A stretch of 64,000 nt of DNA from Tessaracoccus massiliensis (GCF_000826065.2 NZ_LN623543.1:226144-290143), one strand, 5' to 3'. Positions 46,687-56,791 are shown, counted from the stretch's first letter. Made by a program: numbers and translations. Notes: generated by a model from the sequence alone, not told the origin.

Positions 46687-48204
46687 ATGGCTCGTCCCGG
46701 TTTCGTACTCGAGGTCGACGACAGGACCCCACCGCTCATGACCCCCTCGGGGGCTGACCTGCGGTTGGAGCGTCTCGGCGTCGGCACCAAGGTGGTCTAT
46801 CCCGCAGATGCCGTCGCCTCCAGCGACCCCGCCGGGCTGATCGACTCGGCGCTGAGCGCGCCGGTCAACGCCGAACCCCTCGCCAGCCTCCTGAACCGTG
46901 ACACCAAGCTCACGTTGGTGATCGCGGACCGCGAACTGCCGCTGCCCCGCCCGGAATTCGACCCCCGCCGCACCCTGGTCGAGCGTGTGCTCGAGACCGC
47001 GGCGCGCCTCGGGGTCGACGACGTCGAACTCGTCATCGCCAACGGTCTGCGGCAGCGCTGGACGCCCGCGCAGGTCACCGCCATCCTGGGGGACCGCGTG
47101 GCCACCAGCTTCCTCCCGGACGGGCTCATCACCAGCCACGACGTCACCAGCGACGACCTGGTCACCGTCGGCGAGATCGACGGCGCTCCCGTGCGGCTCA
47201 ACCGTCGGGTGGCCGAGTCTGATCTGGTGGTGATCATCGGGCTCGCCACCGGCCTGCAGGCGCACTGCGCCATCACCGAGGGCCTCACGGACCTGGCCAC
47301 GATCAACCGGCTCTTCGGCGCCGACGGCTCCGATGCGGCGCGCGACTCGGTCATGGCACTGGTCGCGCAGAAGGTGCGTGGCTTCGCCCTGACCGCTGTG
47401 CTGGGCCAGCCACTCCTGAACCGCAACATGCGCTTCATCTCCAAGCGCGAATGGGAATGGAACCTGGCAGACAAGCTCGCCTACACGGCAGCTCGCCAGG
47501 TGATGGCCGCCATGCCCCGCAACGGTGCGTCGTTCCTGCACAACAGGATGACCGCCGATTACGCGATCATTGACGTCGTGGCCGGCCAGCCGGCCGCGGT
47601 CCGGAGCGAGGCCGCGATGGTGTGGCAGGCCGGCAACTCCGTCGAGGTCCAGGGTTCGGCTGACGTGCTCGTGACCCCGGTGTGGGGTGCCGCCATCGAG
47701 GAGGACCCGTCCGGCTCACCGCTCGATGCAGCCCACCACGCCTTGGTGCGGTGCGCGGGTGCGCACGCGGGCACGCCGTACGCGCGTGACGGCGGGGTGC
47801 TGATCGGGTTCCATCCGCTCCCCAACAAGTTCTCCAACCGCCGCCAGTCCGCCGCGGCAGATTTCTTCGCCAAGGTGCTGCCCGTCAGCACTGATCCCTC
47901 GACGATCGCGGCGGAGATCGAGCCCAAGGCCCTGGCCGACGAGTGGTACCTGGATCTGTACCGCAAGCAGTTCGCCCACCACCCGCTGCGCGTCTACCAC
48001 CAGTGGTACCGCACCGCGGAGGCTGCGGCACGCTTCAACGACGTGATCTGGGTGGGAGGGGACCGACGCAGCGCGGCGCTGATGGGGCACCGCGCCGCCA
48101 GCACGTACGCCGACGCCCTGGAGATCGCCTCCGGAACGGTGGGGGAGCAGCCCGCCATCACCTTCCTGCGTGGCCCCGGCCTGGCACTGGGCGACGTGCG
48201 ATGA
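46687..48204 (+). CDS. LarA-like (DUF2088) protein lacking the usual catalytic His and Lys
   Basis: 505 residues related to the N-terminal domain of nickel-dependent lactate racemase. By eye, where LarA has GTHRPMT this protein has GLRQRWT (120-126), so the catalytic His is Arg122. Where LarA has its second His and the Lys that binds the pincer cofactor, H193 is kept (LQAHCAITEG) but no GGxK follows. Racemase activity is therefore doubtful. It starts 16 bp after the reductase-HAD gene with AAAGGAAA upstream, and overlaps the next gene by ATGA. Confidence 0.65.
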   Translation: MARPGFVLEVDDRTPPLMTPSGADLRLERLGVGTKVVYPADAVASSDPAGLIDSALSAPVNAEPLASLLNRDTKLTLVIADRELPLPRPEFDPRRTLVERVLETAARLGVDDVELVIANGLRQRWTPAQVTAILGDRVATSFLPDGLITSHDVTSDDLVTVGEIDGAPVRLNRRVAESDLVVIIGLATGLQAHCAITEGLTDLATINRLFGADGSDAARDSVMALVAQKVRGFALTAVLGQPLLNRNMRFISKREWEWNLADKLAYTAARQVMAAMPRNGASFLHNRMTADYAIIDVVAGQPAAVRSEAAMVWQAGNSVEVQGSADVLVTPVWGAAIEEDPSGSPLDAAHHALVRCAGAHAGTPYARDGGVLIGFHPLPNKFSNRRQSAAADFFAKVLPVSTDPSTIAAEIEPKALADEWYLDLYRKQFAHHPLRVYHQWYRTAEAAARFNDVIWVGGDRRSAALMGHRAASTYADALEIASGTVGEQPAITFLRGPGLALGDVR

Positions 48205-48989
48205 GCAGGGACCTCCCGTCCTGGGCACAGCCCAGACTCTCGAAGCCCAGGCCCAAACTGACCTGGCCCCGCGACGCGCTGCGCTTCCTCGCTGGCCTGC
48301 CGGCCCGCCCGCCCGCCGGAGCCCCGTCCGCCGAGCGTCACCACGCCGAGCGCGGGCCACGTACCCAGTTCCCGCAGGGGCACTTCACGCTCGCGCTGCT
48401 GTCACTTCGCTTCGACATCGAACTGGTGGGCCTCGACGCGCTGCACGGCCTGCGCCAGCCCTTCGTCTTCGCCGCGAACGAACAGGGGGTGCTGGACCAT
48501 CAGATCCTGCGCATGGCGCTGCCGTCACGGATGCGACCGGCTCACATGGGCCTGTCGAAGGCCCTCGCCCGCGGCCGCAACGTGCTGGTCTTCACCGACG
48601 ATCCGCCGCCCGGCAGGCTCGTCGGAGACTTCTCGCAGGTGCCCGCGGGGCTCGCCAACCAGCACGACGTGGCTGTGGTGCCCGTGGGGCTCGTCGGCAC
48701 GTTCAAGCTCAAGGACATCCTGAAGCTCCCGCTGCGGACCAAGCCGAAGGTCTCGATCCGCTTCGGCGCACCCGTCTACGTCCGTGGCCGCAGCCTGACC
48801 GAGGCGACAGCGGAGCTGCAGGACCGCGTCGAACAGCTCGTGCACGAGGGTGAACTGTCCTGGTGGACCGTGGAGCAGCGACGCCAGGGCCACCGCGAGC
48901 CCGAGGCGGTTTCGCCGAAGCCCCGCTGGCACCGGCTGTGGGTGCAAAGTGCGCCCAAACCCGAGGATCGACAGCGCATCTGGCGATAG
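48201..48989 (+). CDS. PlsC-like acyltransferase homologue with altered catalytic motifs
   Basis: 262 residues with the overall order of 1-acylglycerol-3-phosphate acyltransferases. The HX4D catalytic motif (normally NHXXXXD) reads NEQGVLD at 93-99, so the catalytic His is Glu94. The FPEGTRS motif is replaced by FTDDPPPGR from F131. The following pattern (VPAGLA, then VVPVGLVGTFKL) still fits the fold. It is probably not a standard acyltransferase; a lipid-binding or changed chemistry role is possible. The start overlaps the LarA-like stop by 4 nt. About 60 Pro/Arg-rich residues precede the domain. Confidence 0.65.
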   Translation: MSRDLPSWAQPRLSKPRPKLTWPRDALRFLAGLPARPPAGAPSAERHHAERGPRTQFPQGHFTLALLSLRFDIELVGLDALHGLRQPFVFAANEQGVLDHQILRMALPSRMRPAHMGLSKALARGRNVLVFTDDPPPGRLVGDFSQVPAGLANQHDVAVVPVGLVGTFKLKDILKLPLRTKPKVSIRFGAPVYVRGRSLTEATAELQDRVEQLVHEGELSWWTVEQRRQGHREPEAVSPKPRWHRLWVQSAPKPEDRQRIWR

Positions 48990-48992
48990 GGT
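48987..48992 (+). promoter_or_regulatory. -10 element, leaderless GNAT gene
   Basis: TAGGGT, 6 nt before ATG 48999; its TAG is the stop codon of the PlsC-like gene. Confidence 0.45.
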
Positions 48993-48998
48993 GGAGCC

Positions 48999-49949
48999 AT
49001 GGACGCCTACGTTGAACCGCACTTGACGTGGCGTTTCCTTGAGCCCGGGGATGCCGCGGAGGTTGAGGAGTTCCGCCAGCAGCTCGACGCTCTGGACAAC
49101 TCCGTCCTGTCCGGCCTGGCCAGCGCGATCACGGATTCGGAGCTGTACATCGGCCAGGACATGGCCGTGGGAGGCTGGGACGCCTACCACTCGCTGTCGG
49201 CCTTCGGCGTAAGCTATCTGGCCGACACGGACCCGGTGCGCATCTACCTCATGGGGGGTGTGCACCCGGTGCACCGTCACCAGGCGATCGGCACGGCGCT
49301 GTTCCGCTGGCAGGTGGACAGGGCCATCGCCTGGCGCGACGAGCACCGGCCCGGACAGCAGTTGTGGCTGGGCTGCTACAGCGACATGAGCCGTCCCGGC
49401 ACGCAGAAGGTGGCCAGCCACTTCGGCTTCACCACCGAACGGTTCTACTACGACCTGCAGCGCGACCTCACCGAACCGGTCCGGCTCCATCACGTCGACG
49501 GGCTCACCTTCGCGCCGTTGGACGTCTCCATGACCGACGAGGTGCGCGTTCTGCACAACCACTGCTTCGCCCTCATGGGCGGTCGCGACGTCACCGACGT
49601 CGACTGGAGGGGGCGGCTCGACGAGGAGTCCTTCCGCTACGCCTGGTCCGTCGTCGCGCTCGACGGCGACCGCGTCGTCGGCTACGCCATGAGTGGCCTG
49701 GACGAGGGCGGCGAGGGTGACGCGCCGGCCGGCTGGACGGAGCGGTTCGGGGTGCATCCCGAGTACCGGGGCCGCGGAGTGGCGCTGGGGATGCTGTCGC
49801 GGTGCCTGCAGGCGATGGCAGACTCCGGCTGCACGGAGGCCGGCATCGGCATCGACACCGCCGACGGCGCCGGCATCGAACGCTTCACGGGCGAGCTCGG
49901 CTACGACATCCGTGACGCCGTGGCCCTGCTGTCGCGCCTGGTCGACTGA
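48999..49949 (+). CDS. Protein with two GNAT acetyltransferase domains
   Basis: 316 residues with an N-terminal GNAT fold (about 10-160) and a C-terminal one (about 165-316), the layout of mycothiol synthase (MshD). The C-terminal acetyl-CoA loop is clear ([19 protein letters not shown]). The N-terminal one is partly kept ([16 protein letters not shown]). Overall resemblance to MshD is too weak to claim that role; substrate unknown. Confidence 0.8.
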   Translation: MDAYVEPHLTWRFLEPGDAAEVEEFRQQLDALDNSVLSGLASAITDSELYIGQDMAVGGWDAYHSLSAFGVSYLADTDPVRIYLMGGVHPVHRHQAIGTALFRWQVDRAIAWRDEHRPGQQLWLGCYSDMSRPGTQKVASHFGFTTERFYYDLQRDLTEPVRLHHVDGLTFAPLDVSMTDEVRVLHNHCFALMGGRDVTDVDWRGRLDEESFRYAWSVVALDGDRVVGYAMSGLDEGGEGDAPAGWTERFGVHPEYRGRGVALGMLSRCLQAMADSGCTEAGIGIDTADGAGIERFTGELGYDIRDAVALLSRLVD

Positions 49950-50047
49950 GCCTGGCCGGCGTGCGCTGCGCGCCGGGCCGACCGCGTGCCTGTAAGCTTC
50001 CGGAAGCACAGATTCCAAACCCCGAGCAGAGAACAGGTGGGATACCT

Positions 50048-50824
50048 ATGGCGGGTCATTCCAAGTGGGCCACGACCAAGCACAAGAAGGCCATCATCGA
50101 TGCCAAGCGCGGCAAGCTCTTCGCCAAGCTGATCAAGGGCATCGAAGTGGCCGCCCGCATGGGCGGCGGTGACCCGGCAGGTAACCCCGCCCTCGAGCTC
50201 GCCATCCTGAAGGCCAAGAAGTCCTCGGTGCCCAACGACAACATCGACCGCGCGGTCAAGCGCGGCTCCGGGGCCGAATCCGGTGGGGCTGATTACGAGA
50301 CGATCATGTACGAGGCGTACGGCTCGGCCGGCGTCGGCCTGCTGATCGAGTGCCTCACCGACAACCGCAACCGTTCCGCCTCCGAGGTGCGCGTCGCGGT
50401 CACCCGCAACGGCGGCACCATGGCCGACATCGGCTCCGTGCAGCGCGGCTTCACCCGCATGGGCGTGGTCACCGTCCCCAAGCAGCAGGCTGACCGTGAG
50501 GTCTCCGAGGACGAGATCCTCGAGGCGGCACTCGACGCCGGGCTCGAGGAGGTCTCCGACGAGGGCGAGACGTGGGCCGCCCGCTGCGACACGGCCGATC
50601 TCGACGAGGTGCGCAAGGCCATCGAGGCGGCGGGCATCGAGTTCGACTCCGCCGAGATCGAGTTCGTCGCCACCTTCGAGACCCCGGTCGACGACGTGGA
50701 GGTCGCCAAGCGCGTCTTCAAGATCATCGATGCGCTGGAGGACTCCGACGACGTGCAGAACGTCTACTCCAACCTGGACCTGACGCCCGAGGCCGCCGCC
50801 GCGCTCGAAGCCTCCGAGGAGTGA
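50048..50824 (+). CDS. yebC: YebC/PmpR-family protein
   Basis: Conserved cytoplasmic protein of 258 residues; family members have been linked to transcriptional control and to translation of proline-rich stretches. The family start [27 protein letters not shown] and the acidic C-terminal domain are all present. ATG 50048 follows AGGTGG by 7 nt, with TAAGCT (49993-49998) as a likely -10, so this gene has a normal leader. It heads the ruvCAB block. Confidence 0.96.
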   Translation: MAGHSKWATTKHKKAIIDAKRGKLFAKLIKGIEVAARMGGGDPAGNPALELAILKAKKSSVPNDNIDRAVKRGSGAESGGADYETIMYEAYGSAGVGLLIECLTDNRNRSASEVRVAVTRNGGTMADIGSVQRGFTRMGVVTVPKQQADREVSEDEILEAALDAGLEEVSDEGETWAARCDTADLDEVRKAIEAAGIEFDSAEIEFVATFETPVDDVEVAKRVFKIIDALEDSDDVQNVYSNLDLTPEAAAALEASEE

Positions 50825-50834
50825 CCCGGAGGGC

Positions 50835-51356
50835 ATGCGCGTCATCGGCATCGACCCCGGCCTGACCCGCTGCGGCATCGGCATCGTCGACGGCACCGTC
50901 GGCAGGCCCCCGAAGCTGGTGGCTGTCGGGGTGGTCCGCACCCCGTCGGGGCTCGACGTCGCCAGGCGTCTCGTCGCCCTCCAGGACGGGCTCGCCGAGT
51001 GGTTCGACCAGTACCAGCCGGAGGCGGCCGCGATCGAGCGCGTGTTCGCCCAGCACAACCTCAACTCCGTGATGGACACGGCCCAGGCCGCCGGGGTCGC
51101 GGCGCTGACCGCGGCCCGGCGGGGCCTGCCGGTGGAGTTCCACACGCCGTCCGAGGTCAAGGCCGCCGTCACCGGCTCGGGGTCAGCAGCCAAGGCCCAG
51201 GTGGGCCTGATGGTCACGCGCATCCTCCGCCTGGCCGAGGCTCCGAAACCCGCCGACGCAGCAGATGCGTTGGCCATCGCCGTGACCCACGTGTGGCGTG
51301 GGGCCGGCACCAACCGTTACGCCGCGGCCGTCGCGGCAGCCAAGGGGAAGCGATGA
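50835..51356 (+). CDS. ruvC: Holliday junction resolvase RuvC
   Basis: Endonuclease that cuts Holliday junctions, 173 residues. The RNase H-like core shows [10 protein letters not shown] with the first acidic residue, IERVFAQHN with the second, and the final acidic pair in [18 protein letters not shown] precedes the ATG. It overlaps ruvA by 4 nt. Confidence 0.97.
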   Translation: MRVIGIDPGLTRCGIGIVDGTVGRPPKLVAVGVVRTPSGLDVARRLVALQDGLAEWFDQYQPEAAAIERVFAQHNLNSVMDTAQAAGVAALTAARRGLPVEFHTPSEVKAAVTGSGSAAKAQVGLMVTRILRLAEAPKPADAADALAIAVTHVWRGAGTNRYAAAVAAAKGKR

Positions 51357-51973
51357 TCGCACAACTCACCGGCACCGTGCTCACCGCCGGCGCCACCGAA
51401 TGCGTGCTCGATGTCCACGGGGTGGGCTACCTCGTGTTCATCACGCCCAGTACCGCCGCCGGGCTGCGCCCCGGCGAGGTCGCCACGCTGCACACCTCGA
51501 TGGTGGTGCGCGAGGACTCCATGACGCTCTACGGCTTCCTCGAACCGGGGGAGCGCGAGGAGTTCCTGCTGGCGCAGAGCGCCTCCGGTGTGGGGCCGAA
51601 GGTGGCGCTGGCCATCGTGTCGGTCCTCACCCCGACGGACCTGCGTCGGGCGGTGCAGACCGAGGACGTCCGGCGCCTGACCACGGTGCCGGGCATCGGC
51701 CCGAAGGGCGCGCAGCGGCTCATCATCGAGCTCAAGGACAAGGTGGCGGCGCTGGGTCTGGACGAGCCCGCCGCTCCGGATGCCGCCACCGAGAAGCCGT
51801 CGGCCGACGAGCTGTGGCGCGTGCAGGTCAGCGACGGCCTGCAGTCCCTGGGCTGGTCCGCCCGCGACGCCGAGGCAGCCTGCGAGAACGTGGCCCATCT
51901 GGTGGAAGAGGACCCTGACATCCCCATCGGCAAGCGTCTGCGCGCAGCACTGAACTCCCTGGCGAAGCGATGA
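51353..51973 (+). CDS. ruvA: Holliday junction branch migration protein RuvA
   Basis: DNA-binding subunit of the RuvAB motor, 206 residues. It has an N-terminal OB fold ([10 protein letters not shown]), two helix-hairpin-helix motifs ([12 protein letters not shown] and [19 protein letters not shown]) and a C-terminal RuvB-binding domain. It overlaps ruvC and ruvB by 4 nt each. Confidence 0.97.
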   Translation: MIAQLTGTVLTAGATECVLDVHGVGYLVFITPSTAAGLRPGEVATLHTSMVVREDSMTLYGFLEPGEREEFLLAQSASGVGPKVALAIVSVLTPTDLRRAVQTEDVRRLTTVPGIGPKGAQRLIIELKDKVAALGLDEPAAPDAATEKPSADELWRVQVSDGLQSLGWSARDAEAACENVAHLVEEDPDIPIGKRLRAALNSLAKR

Positions 51974-52992
51974 CGGACCACGCCGAGACCGATCCCCACG
52001 CGCAGTTGGAGGAACGCGACTACGAGGCGGCCCTGCGCCCCAAGACGCTCGCAGAGTTCGACGGGCAGCCCCGGGTGCGTGAGCAGTTGGGTCTGGTGCT
52101 CGACGCGGCCCGGCACCGGGGGACCACCCCAGATCACGTGCTGCTCTCCGGCCCTCCCGGGCTGGGGAAGACCACCCTGGCCATGATCATCGCCGAGGAG
52201 ATGGGCACAGGGCTGCGCATCTCGTCGGGGCCGGCCATCCAGCACGCGGGAGATCTGGCGGCCATCCTCTCCGGCCTGGATGAGGGGGAGGTGCTGTTCC
52301 TCGACGAGATCCACCGCCTGTCGCGGCCCGCCGAGGAGATGCTGTACCTGGCGATGGAGGATTTCCGCGTCGATGTGATCGTCGGTAAGGGGCCCGGTGC
52401 CACCGCGATCCCCATCGAGCTGCCTCCCTTCACCCTGGTGGGGGCCACCACACGCGCCGGCATGTTGCCGGGCCCGCTGCGGGACCGCTTCGGGTTCACG
52501 GGACAGCTGGACTTCTACGACCCCGCGGACCTGGCCGGCATCGTCACGATCTCCGCGGCCAAGCTCGGCGTCGACATCCACCCCGATGCCACCGATGAGA
52601 TCGCGCGCCGCTCGCGGGGCACGCCGCGCATCGCCAACCGGCTCCTGCGGCGGGTCCGCGACTTCGCGCAGGTCAAGGGCCACCCGCAGGCGGACCGCGG
52701 CGTGGCCCGGGCGGCGTTGGAGCTCTACGAGGTCGACGAACGCGGCCTGGACCGCCTCGACCGCGGCGTGCTGACCGCGCTGTGCAACCTGTTCGACGGC
52801 GGCCCGGTGGGGCTTTCCACCCTTGCGCTCAGCGTGGGGGAGGAGATCGAAACCGTCTCCGAGGTCGCTGAGCCCTTCCTCATCAGGGAAGGGCTGTTGG
52901 TGCGCACGCCGCGCGGCCGAGTGGCCACCAGGGCCGGCTACGCACACCTGGGCTTGAGGCCTCCGGCCCAGAACCCCGCCCTGTTCGACTGA
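51970..52992 (+). CDS. ruvB: Holliday junction branch migration ATPase RuvB
   Basis: AAA+ motor, 340 residues. Walker [10 protein letters not shown], Walker B LFLDEIHR, sensor GATTRAG and arginine finger region GPLRDRFG are intact, followed by the winged-helix DNA-binding domain. The N-terminus has a short acidic extension before the conserved LRPKTLAEF. Confidence 0.97.
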   Translation: MTDHAETDPHAQLEERDYEAALRPKTLAEFDGQPRVREQLGLVLDAARHRGTTPDHVLLSGPPGLGKTTLAMIIAEEMGTGLRISSGPAIQHAGDLAAILSGLDEGEVLFLDEIHRLSRPAEEMLYLAMEDFRVDVIVGKGPGATAIPIELPPFTLVGATTRAGMLPGPLRDRFGFTGQLDFYDPADLAGIVTISAAKLGVDIHPDATDEIARRSRGTPRIANRLLRRVRDFAQVKGHPQADRGVARAALELYEVDERGLDRLDRGVLTALCNLFDGGPVGLSTLALSVGEEIETVSEVAEPFLIREGLLVRTPRGRVATRAGYAHLGLRPPAQNPALFD

Positions 52993-53042
52993 GCGTTTCG
53001 GCGCTCGCGTACGGTCGGTACGGAGATTCTGACGGCCTCCGC

Positions 53043-53078
53043 TATTCTGAGCGGTGGCCCACCTACCTTCGGAGAAAG
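53043..53078 (+). promoter_or_regulatory. -10 and ribosome-binding site of yajC-secDF
   Basis: TATTCT (53043-53048) and GGAGAAAG (53071-53078), the latter 4 nt before ATG 53083. This separates the export operon from ruvCAB. Confidence 0.4.
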
Positions 53079-53082
53079 CCTT

Positions 53083-53493
53083 ATGGACTTCATCATCATG
53101 ATCATCGCGATGTTCGCGCTGTTCTATTTCCTGATCATCCGTCCGCAGCGCAAGCGGATGCTGCAGCACCAGGAGATGCAGTCGCAGCTGGCGCCCGGCA
53201 GCCGCGTGCTGTTGACCTCCGGGATGTTCGGCACCGTCGTGCATGTCGGTGAGCGCCAACTCATCGTCGAGCTGGCGCCCGGCGCCGAGGTGACCGTCCT
53301 CAAGGGCAACGTCGCGCGCCAGGTCACCGCGGATGAGGAGGAGTTCGAGTTCGACGACGCTCCCGCCGATGCGCTGGCCACCGAGGCCGTGATCTCCGAC
53401 GAGGAGCTGGAGCAGATGTACAGCTCCGATGACACCACCCCAGACCCGTACGCCGATGAAGCGAACCCCAACCGCACCGAGGATCCCAAGTAA
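53083..53493 (+). CDS. yajC: Preprotein translocase subunit YajC
   Basis: Small membrane partner of SecDF, 136 residues. One N-terminal membrane segment (about 2-21) is followed by the family motif FLIIRPQRKRM and a soluble domain (GSRVLLTSGMFGTVVHVGE). The C-terminal 45 residues are acidic. It ends 2 nt before secD. Confidence 0.94.
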   Translation: MDFIIMIIAMFALFYFLIIRPQRKRMLQHQEMQSQLAPGSRVLLTSGMFGTVVHVGERQLIVELAPGAEVTVLKGNVARQVTADEEEFEFDDAPADALATEAVISDEELEQMYSSDDTTPDPYADEANPNRTEDPK

Positions 53494-53495
53494 CC

Positions 53496-55094
53496 GTGGC
53501 AACCCAAGCTAAGAGGTCACGCCCAGGCGTCGTCCTCCTCGTATTCCTGCTGATTCTGGCAGGCCTCTTCACCATCATGGCGGCCACGAAGACGTGGACG
53601 CCCAAGCTGGGCCTGGATCTGCAAGGCGGCCAGACCATCACGCTGACCGCGACCAACAGCAACGTCAGCCTCGAATCCCTCGAGCTGGCGCGCGACATCA
53701 TCCGCCAGCGCGTCGACGGCCTCGGCGTCGGTGAGGCGAGCGTCGCGGTCCAGGGCGACCGCAACATCGTCGTCTCCGCCCCCAACGTTTCCCGCGACGA
53801 TTTGGTTGAGCTCGTCGGCGCCACCGCGCAGTTGGCCTTCCGGCGGATCCTCAACATCGGGGCTGGCACCGGCCCGGCCACGGACCCCTCGACGGTCGGT
53901 GAGGACGCGCTACCCGGCCTGCCGACCGCTCCGGCCGAACCCACCGAGGCCGGCGAGGACCCGCAGCCGCTCGACACCTCCGCGGCGATCAACTACCAAC
54001 CCACGCAGGCAGATCTCGAATACTTCGAGGCCTTCCAGTGCGGCGACGAGACCCACGAAGACCCCACGCGCGCGCTGGCCGCCTGTGACGACACCGGCAT
54101 CCAGAAGTACCTCCTGGGCCCCACCGTCATCCGCGGCCAGGAGCTGGACACGGCCTCCTTCGGCATCCCGCAGGGCGAGCTGCAGTACGCCGTGACCCTG
54201 GCCTTCAACTCCACCGGCACCGCCCAGATGTCGGAGCTGACCGGCACCCTCGTGGGCCAGCCGGAGCCCAACAACATGTTCGCCATCGTCCTCGACGGCA
54301 TCGTGGAATCGGCTGCCACCGCGCAGGACCGCATCGTCAACGGTGAGGCCATCATCCGTGGCGGCTTCACCGCCGAGTCCGCGGCTGCGCTGTCCAACGT
54401 GCTGAAGTTCGGTGCGCTGCCGATCAGCTTCGAGCCCTCCCAGGTGGAGACCGTCTCGGCGACGCTGGGCGGCGAGCAGCTGCGCGTCGGCCTCATCGCG
54501 GGCCTGATCGGCCTGATCTTCGTGGCCCTGTACGCCTTCATCTACTACCGGGCGATGGGCATCGTCGTGGTGGCCTCCGTACTGGTGGCCGGCCTGGCCA
54601 CCTACGCCCTGATGGTGCTGTTGGGTACCACGATGGGCGTGGCGCTTAACCTGCCCGGCATCGCCGGTGCCATCGTCGGCATCGTGATGACGGCAGACTC
54701 CTTCGTCATCTACTTCGAACGCATCAGAGACGAGATCAGAGAGGGCAAATCCCTCAAATCGGCGCTGCAGTCCGGTTGGGCGAAGGCGCGCAGCACCATC
54801 GTGATCTCCGATGCTGTGCAGCTTCTCTCGGCCGTGGTGCTGTTCATCCTGGCCGTCGGTAGCGTCAAGGGCTTCGCGTTCATGCTGGGCCTGACGACCA
54901 TCCTCGACCTCATCGTGGTGTTCTTCTTCACCAAGCCCATGGTGGAACTGCTGGGCCGCACGAAGTTCTTCGGCCACGGCCACAAGTGGTCCGGTCTGAA
55001 TGCCGAGCACATGGGGGTCTCCCGTGATTCCCTTCTCGGCCGCCGCTTCCGCCGCGCCTCCGCCGCACCGTCGACCACCCCGCAGGAGGCGTGA
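53496..55094 (+). CDS. secD: Protein translocase subunit SecD
   Basis: Uses the proton gradient to pull secreted proteins out of the Sec channel, with SecF. The 532-residue product has an N-terminal anchor, LGLDLQGGQ (D1), a large extracytoplasmic region with a low-complexity Pro/Glu insert (about 135-165), and five C-terminal membrane segments with TADSFVIYFERIRDE. GTG 53496 follows yajC by 2 nt. The stop overlaps secF by 1 nt. Confidence 0.95.
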   Translation: MATQAKRSRPGVVLLVFLLILAGLFTIMAATKTWTPKLGLDLQGGQTITLTATNSNVSLESLELARDIIRQRVDGLGVGEASVAVQGDRNIVVSAPNVSRDDLVELVGATAQLAFRRILNIGAGTGPATDPSTVGEDALPGLPTAPAEPTEAGEDPQPLDTSAAINYQPTQADLEYFEAFQCGDETHEDPTRALAACDDTGIQKYLLGPTVIRGQELDTASFGIPQGELQYAVTLAFNSTGTAQMSELTGTLVGQPEPNNMFAIVLDGIVESAATAQDRIVNGEAIIRGGFTAESAAALSNVLKFGALPISFEPSQVETVSATLGGEQLRVGLIAGLIGLIFVALYAFIYYRAMGIVVVASVLVAGLATYALMVLLGTTMGVALNLPGIAGAIVGIVMTADSFVIYFERIRDEIREGKSLKSALQSGWAKARSTIVISDAVQLLSAVVLFILAVGSVKGFAFMLGLTTILDLIVVFFFTKPMVELLGRTKFFGHGHKWSGLNAEHMGVSRDSLLGRRFRRASAAPSTTPQEA

Positions 55095-56242
55095 TGTCTG
55101 AGCCCACCGCTAAGAAGCAGAGCTTCGCCAACCGCCTCTACACGGGGCAGTTGTCCTACGACTTCATCCGTCACCGCAAGTTGTGGTTCATCATCTCGGC
55201 CGCCATCATCGCGCTCAGCCTCCTCGTGGTGCTGATCCGTGGCCTCACGCTCGGCATCGAGTTCCGCGGCGGCACGGACTTCCAGGTTCCCATGGAGGTC
55301 ACCGCCACCACAGTCGACGACGTACGAAGCCACACCGGCGAGTTCACTGTCGACGAGTTGGACCCGCAGGTCTTCTCCCTGGGCGAATCCCAGATCCGCA
55401 TCCAGACGCGGTCCCTGGATCCTGGCGAGCTTGCCACCACGCGCGGTGAGATCGCCGAGATCGCCGGCGTCGCACCTGAGGACGTGACCTACAACGCCAT
55501 CGGCGCCTCGTGGGGTAAGGAGATCTCCCGGCAGGGCATCATCGCGCTGGTGGTGTTCACCGTCCTGGTGATGCTGCTGATCGCGTTCTACTTCCGGGAT
55601 TGGAAGATGTCGATCGCCGCCATCGTCGCGGTGTTCCACGACCTGATCGTCACCGTCGGCGTCTACGCGCTGGTGGGCTTCACCGTGACGCCGTCCACGG
55701 TGATCGGTGTGCTCACGATCCTCGGCTACTCGCTGTACGACACGGTGGTGGTCTTCGACAAGATCCGGGAGAACACCAAGAACATCGAGGACACCAACCA
55801 CACCTACTCGGACATGGCGAACCTCGCCACCAACCAGGTGATTGTGCGGTCGCTGAACACCACGCTGATCGGTGTGCTCCCCGTCCTTGCCCTGTTCATC
55901 GCGGGTACCTTCCTGCAGAGCGGCCCGCTGGCGGACCTCGGTCTGGCCCTGCTGGTCGGCATGATCGCCGGTGCCTACTCGTCGCTGTTCATCGCCGCCC
56001 CGCTGCTGGCCTGGCTCCGCGAGCGCGAGCCCGCCATGGTGGAGCACCGTGAGCGCCTCGAGCGCCGCAAGGCGCGCTCCGAGGCCAAGGCGGCCCACCG
56101 CAGCCCAGTCGCAGGCAGCGATGCGGCCTACGCCACCGTCGACGCCCCCAGCGCAACTGTCGCCCCCGCCACGAGGATGCCGGGGGAGCGTCGCGAGCGA
56201 CGCACCGGCGGCACCCGCGCCGAGCGTAAGAAGAGGAAGTGA
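55094..56242 (+). CDS. secF: Protein translocase subunit SecF
   Basis: Membrane partner of SecD, 382 residues with six membrane segments. GIEFRGGTDFQV and YDTVVVFDKIREN are the family signatures. The C-terminal 65 residues are basic and cytoplasmic. ATG 55094 has AGGAGG 4 nt upstream; the in-frame GTG 55091 is too close to it. It overlaps apt by 4 nt (GTGA). Confidence 0.95.
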   Translation: MSEPTAKKQSFANRLYTGQLSYDFIRHRKLWFIISAAIIALSLLVVLIRGLTLGIEFRGGTDFQVPMEVTATTVDDVRSHTGEFTVDELDPQVFSLGESQIRIQTRSLDPGELATTRGEIAEIAGVAPEDVTYNAIGASWGKEISRQGIIALVVFTVLVMLLIAFYFRDWKMSIAAIVAVFHDLIVTVGVYALVGFTVTPSTVIGVLTILGYSLYDTVVVFDKIRENTKNIEDTNHTYSDMANLATNQVIVRSLNTTLIGVLPVLALFIAGTFLQSGPLADLGLALLVGMIAGAYSSLFIAAPLLAWLREREPAMVEHRERLERRKARSEAKAAHRSPVAGSDAAYATVDAPSATVAPATRMPGERRERRTGGTRAERKKRK

Positions 56243-56787
56243 CGCCGCAGGAGTCGGCTGCCCGCCGCGCACTCGTCGGGGAGCTGATCGTAGACGTGCC
56301 CGACTTCCCGAAGCCGGGCGTGGTGTTCAAGGACATCACGCCGCTGCTGGCCTCGGCGAAGGGATTCCAGGCCGCCATCACCGAGCTGGTGACCACCGCG
56401 CCGAAGCACATCGACGTCGTGGTGGGGATGGAGGCGCGCGGGTTCATCTTCGCCGCCCCCGTCGCCCTCGCCTTGGGCGCCGGCTTCGTGCCGGTGCGCA
56501 AGCCGGGCAAGCTGCCCGGGGAGACCATCAGCCACTCGTTCGAGTTGGAGTACGGCTCGGAGACCCTCACCATGCATCGCGACGCCATCCGTCCCGGGGC
56601 GAGGGTGCTCGTCGTCGACGACGTGCTGGCCACCGGCGGGACGGTCGGTGCGACGGCTGAGTTGCTCAAGGAGATGGGCGCGGAACTGGTGCACGTCTCC
56701 GTGGTGATGGAGTTGAGCTTCCTCGGCGGGCGGGAACGCCTCGCGGAGCGGGGCATCGACAACTGCACCGCTCTGGTGACAGTCTGA
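56239..56787 (+). CDS. apt: Adenine phosphoribosyltransferase
   Basis: Salvages adenine to AMP with PRPP. The 182-residue product has FPKPGVVFKDITPLL, GMEARGFIF and the PRPP loop VLVVDDVLATGGT. It follows secF by overlap, as in other actinobacteria, where rel usually comes next; here a channel gene intervenes. Confidence 0.95.
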   Translation: MTPQESAARRALVGELIVDVPDFPKPGVVFKDITPLLASAKGFQAAITELVTTAPKHIDVVVGMEARGFIFAAPVALALGAGFVPVRKPGKLPGETISHSFELEYGSETLTMHRDAIRPGARVLVVDDVLATGGTVGATAELLKEMGAELVHVSVVMELSFLGGRERLAERGIDNCTALVTV

Positions 56788-56791
56788 GCCC

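Noticed and set aside
49950-50834. LexA/SOS box before ruvCAB
   Set aside because: No TCGAAC-N4-GTTCGA-like palindrome seen upstream of yebC or ruvC.
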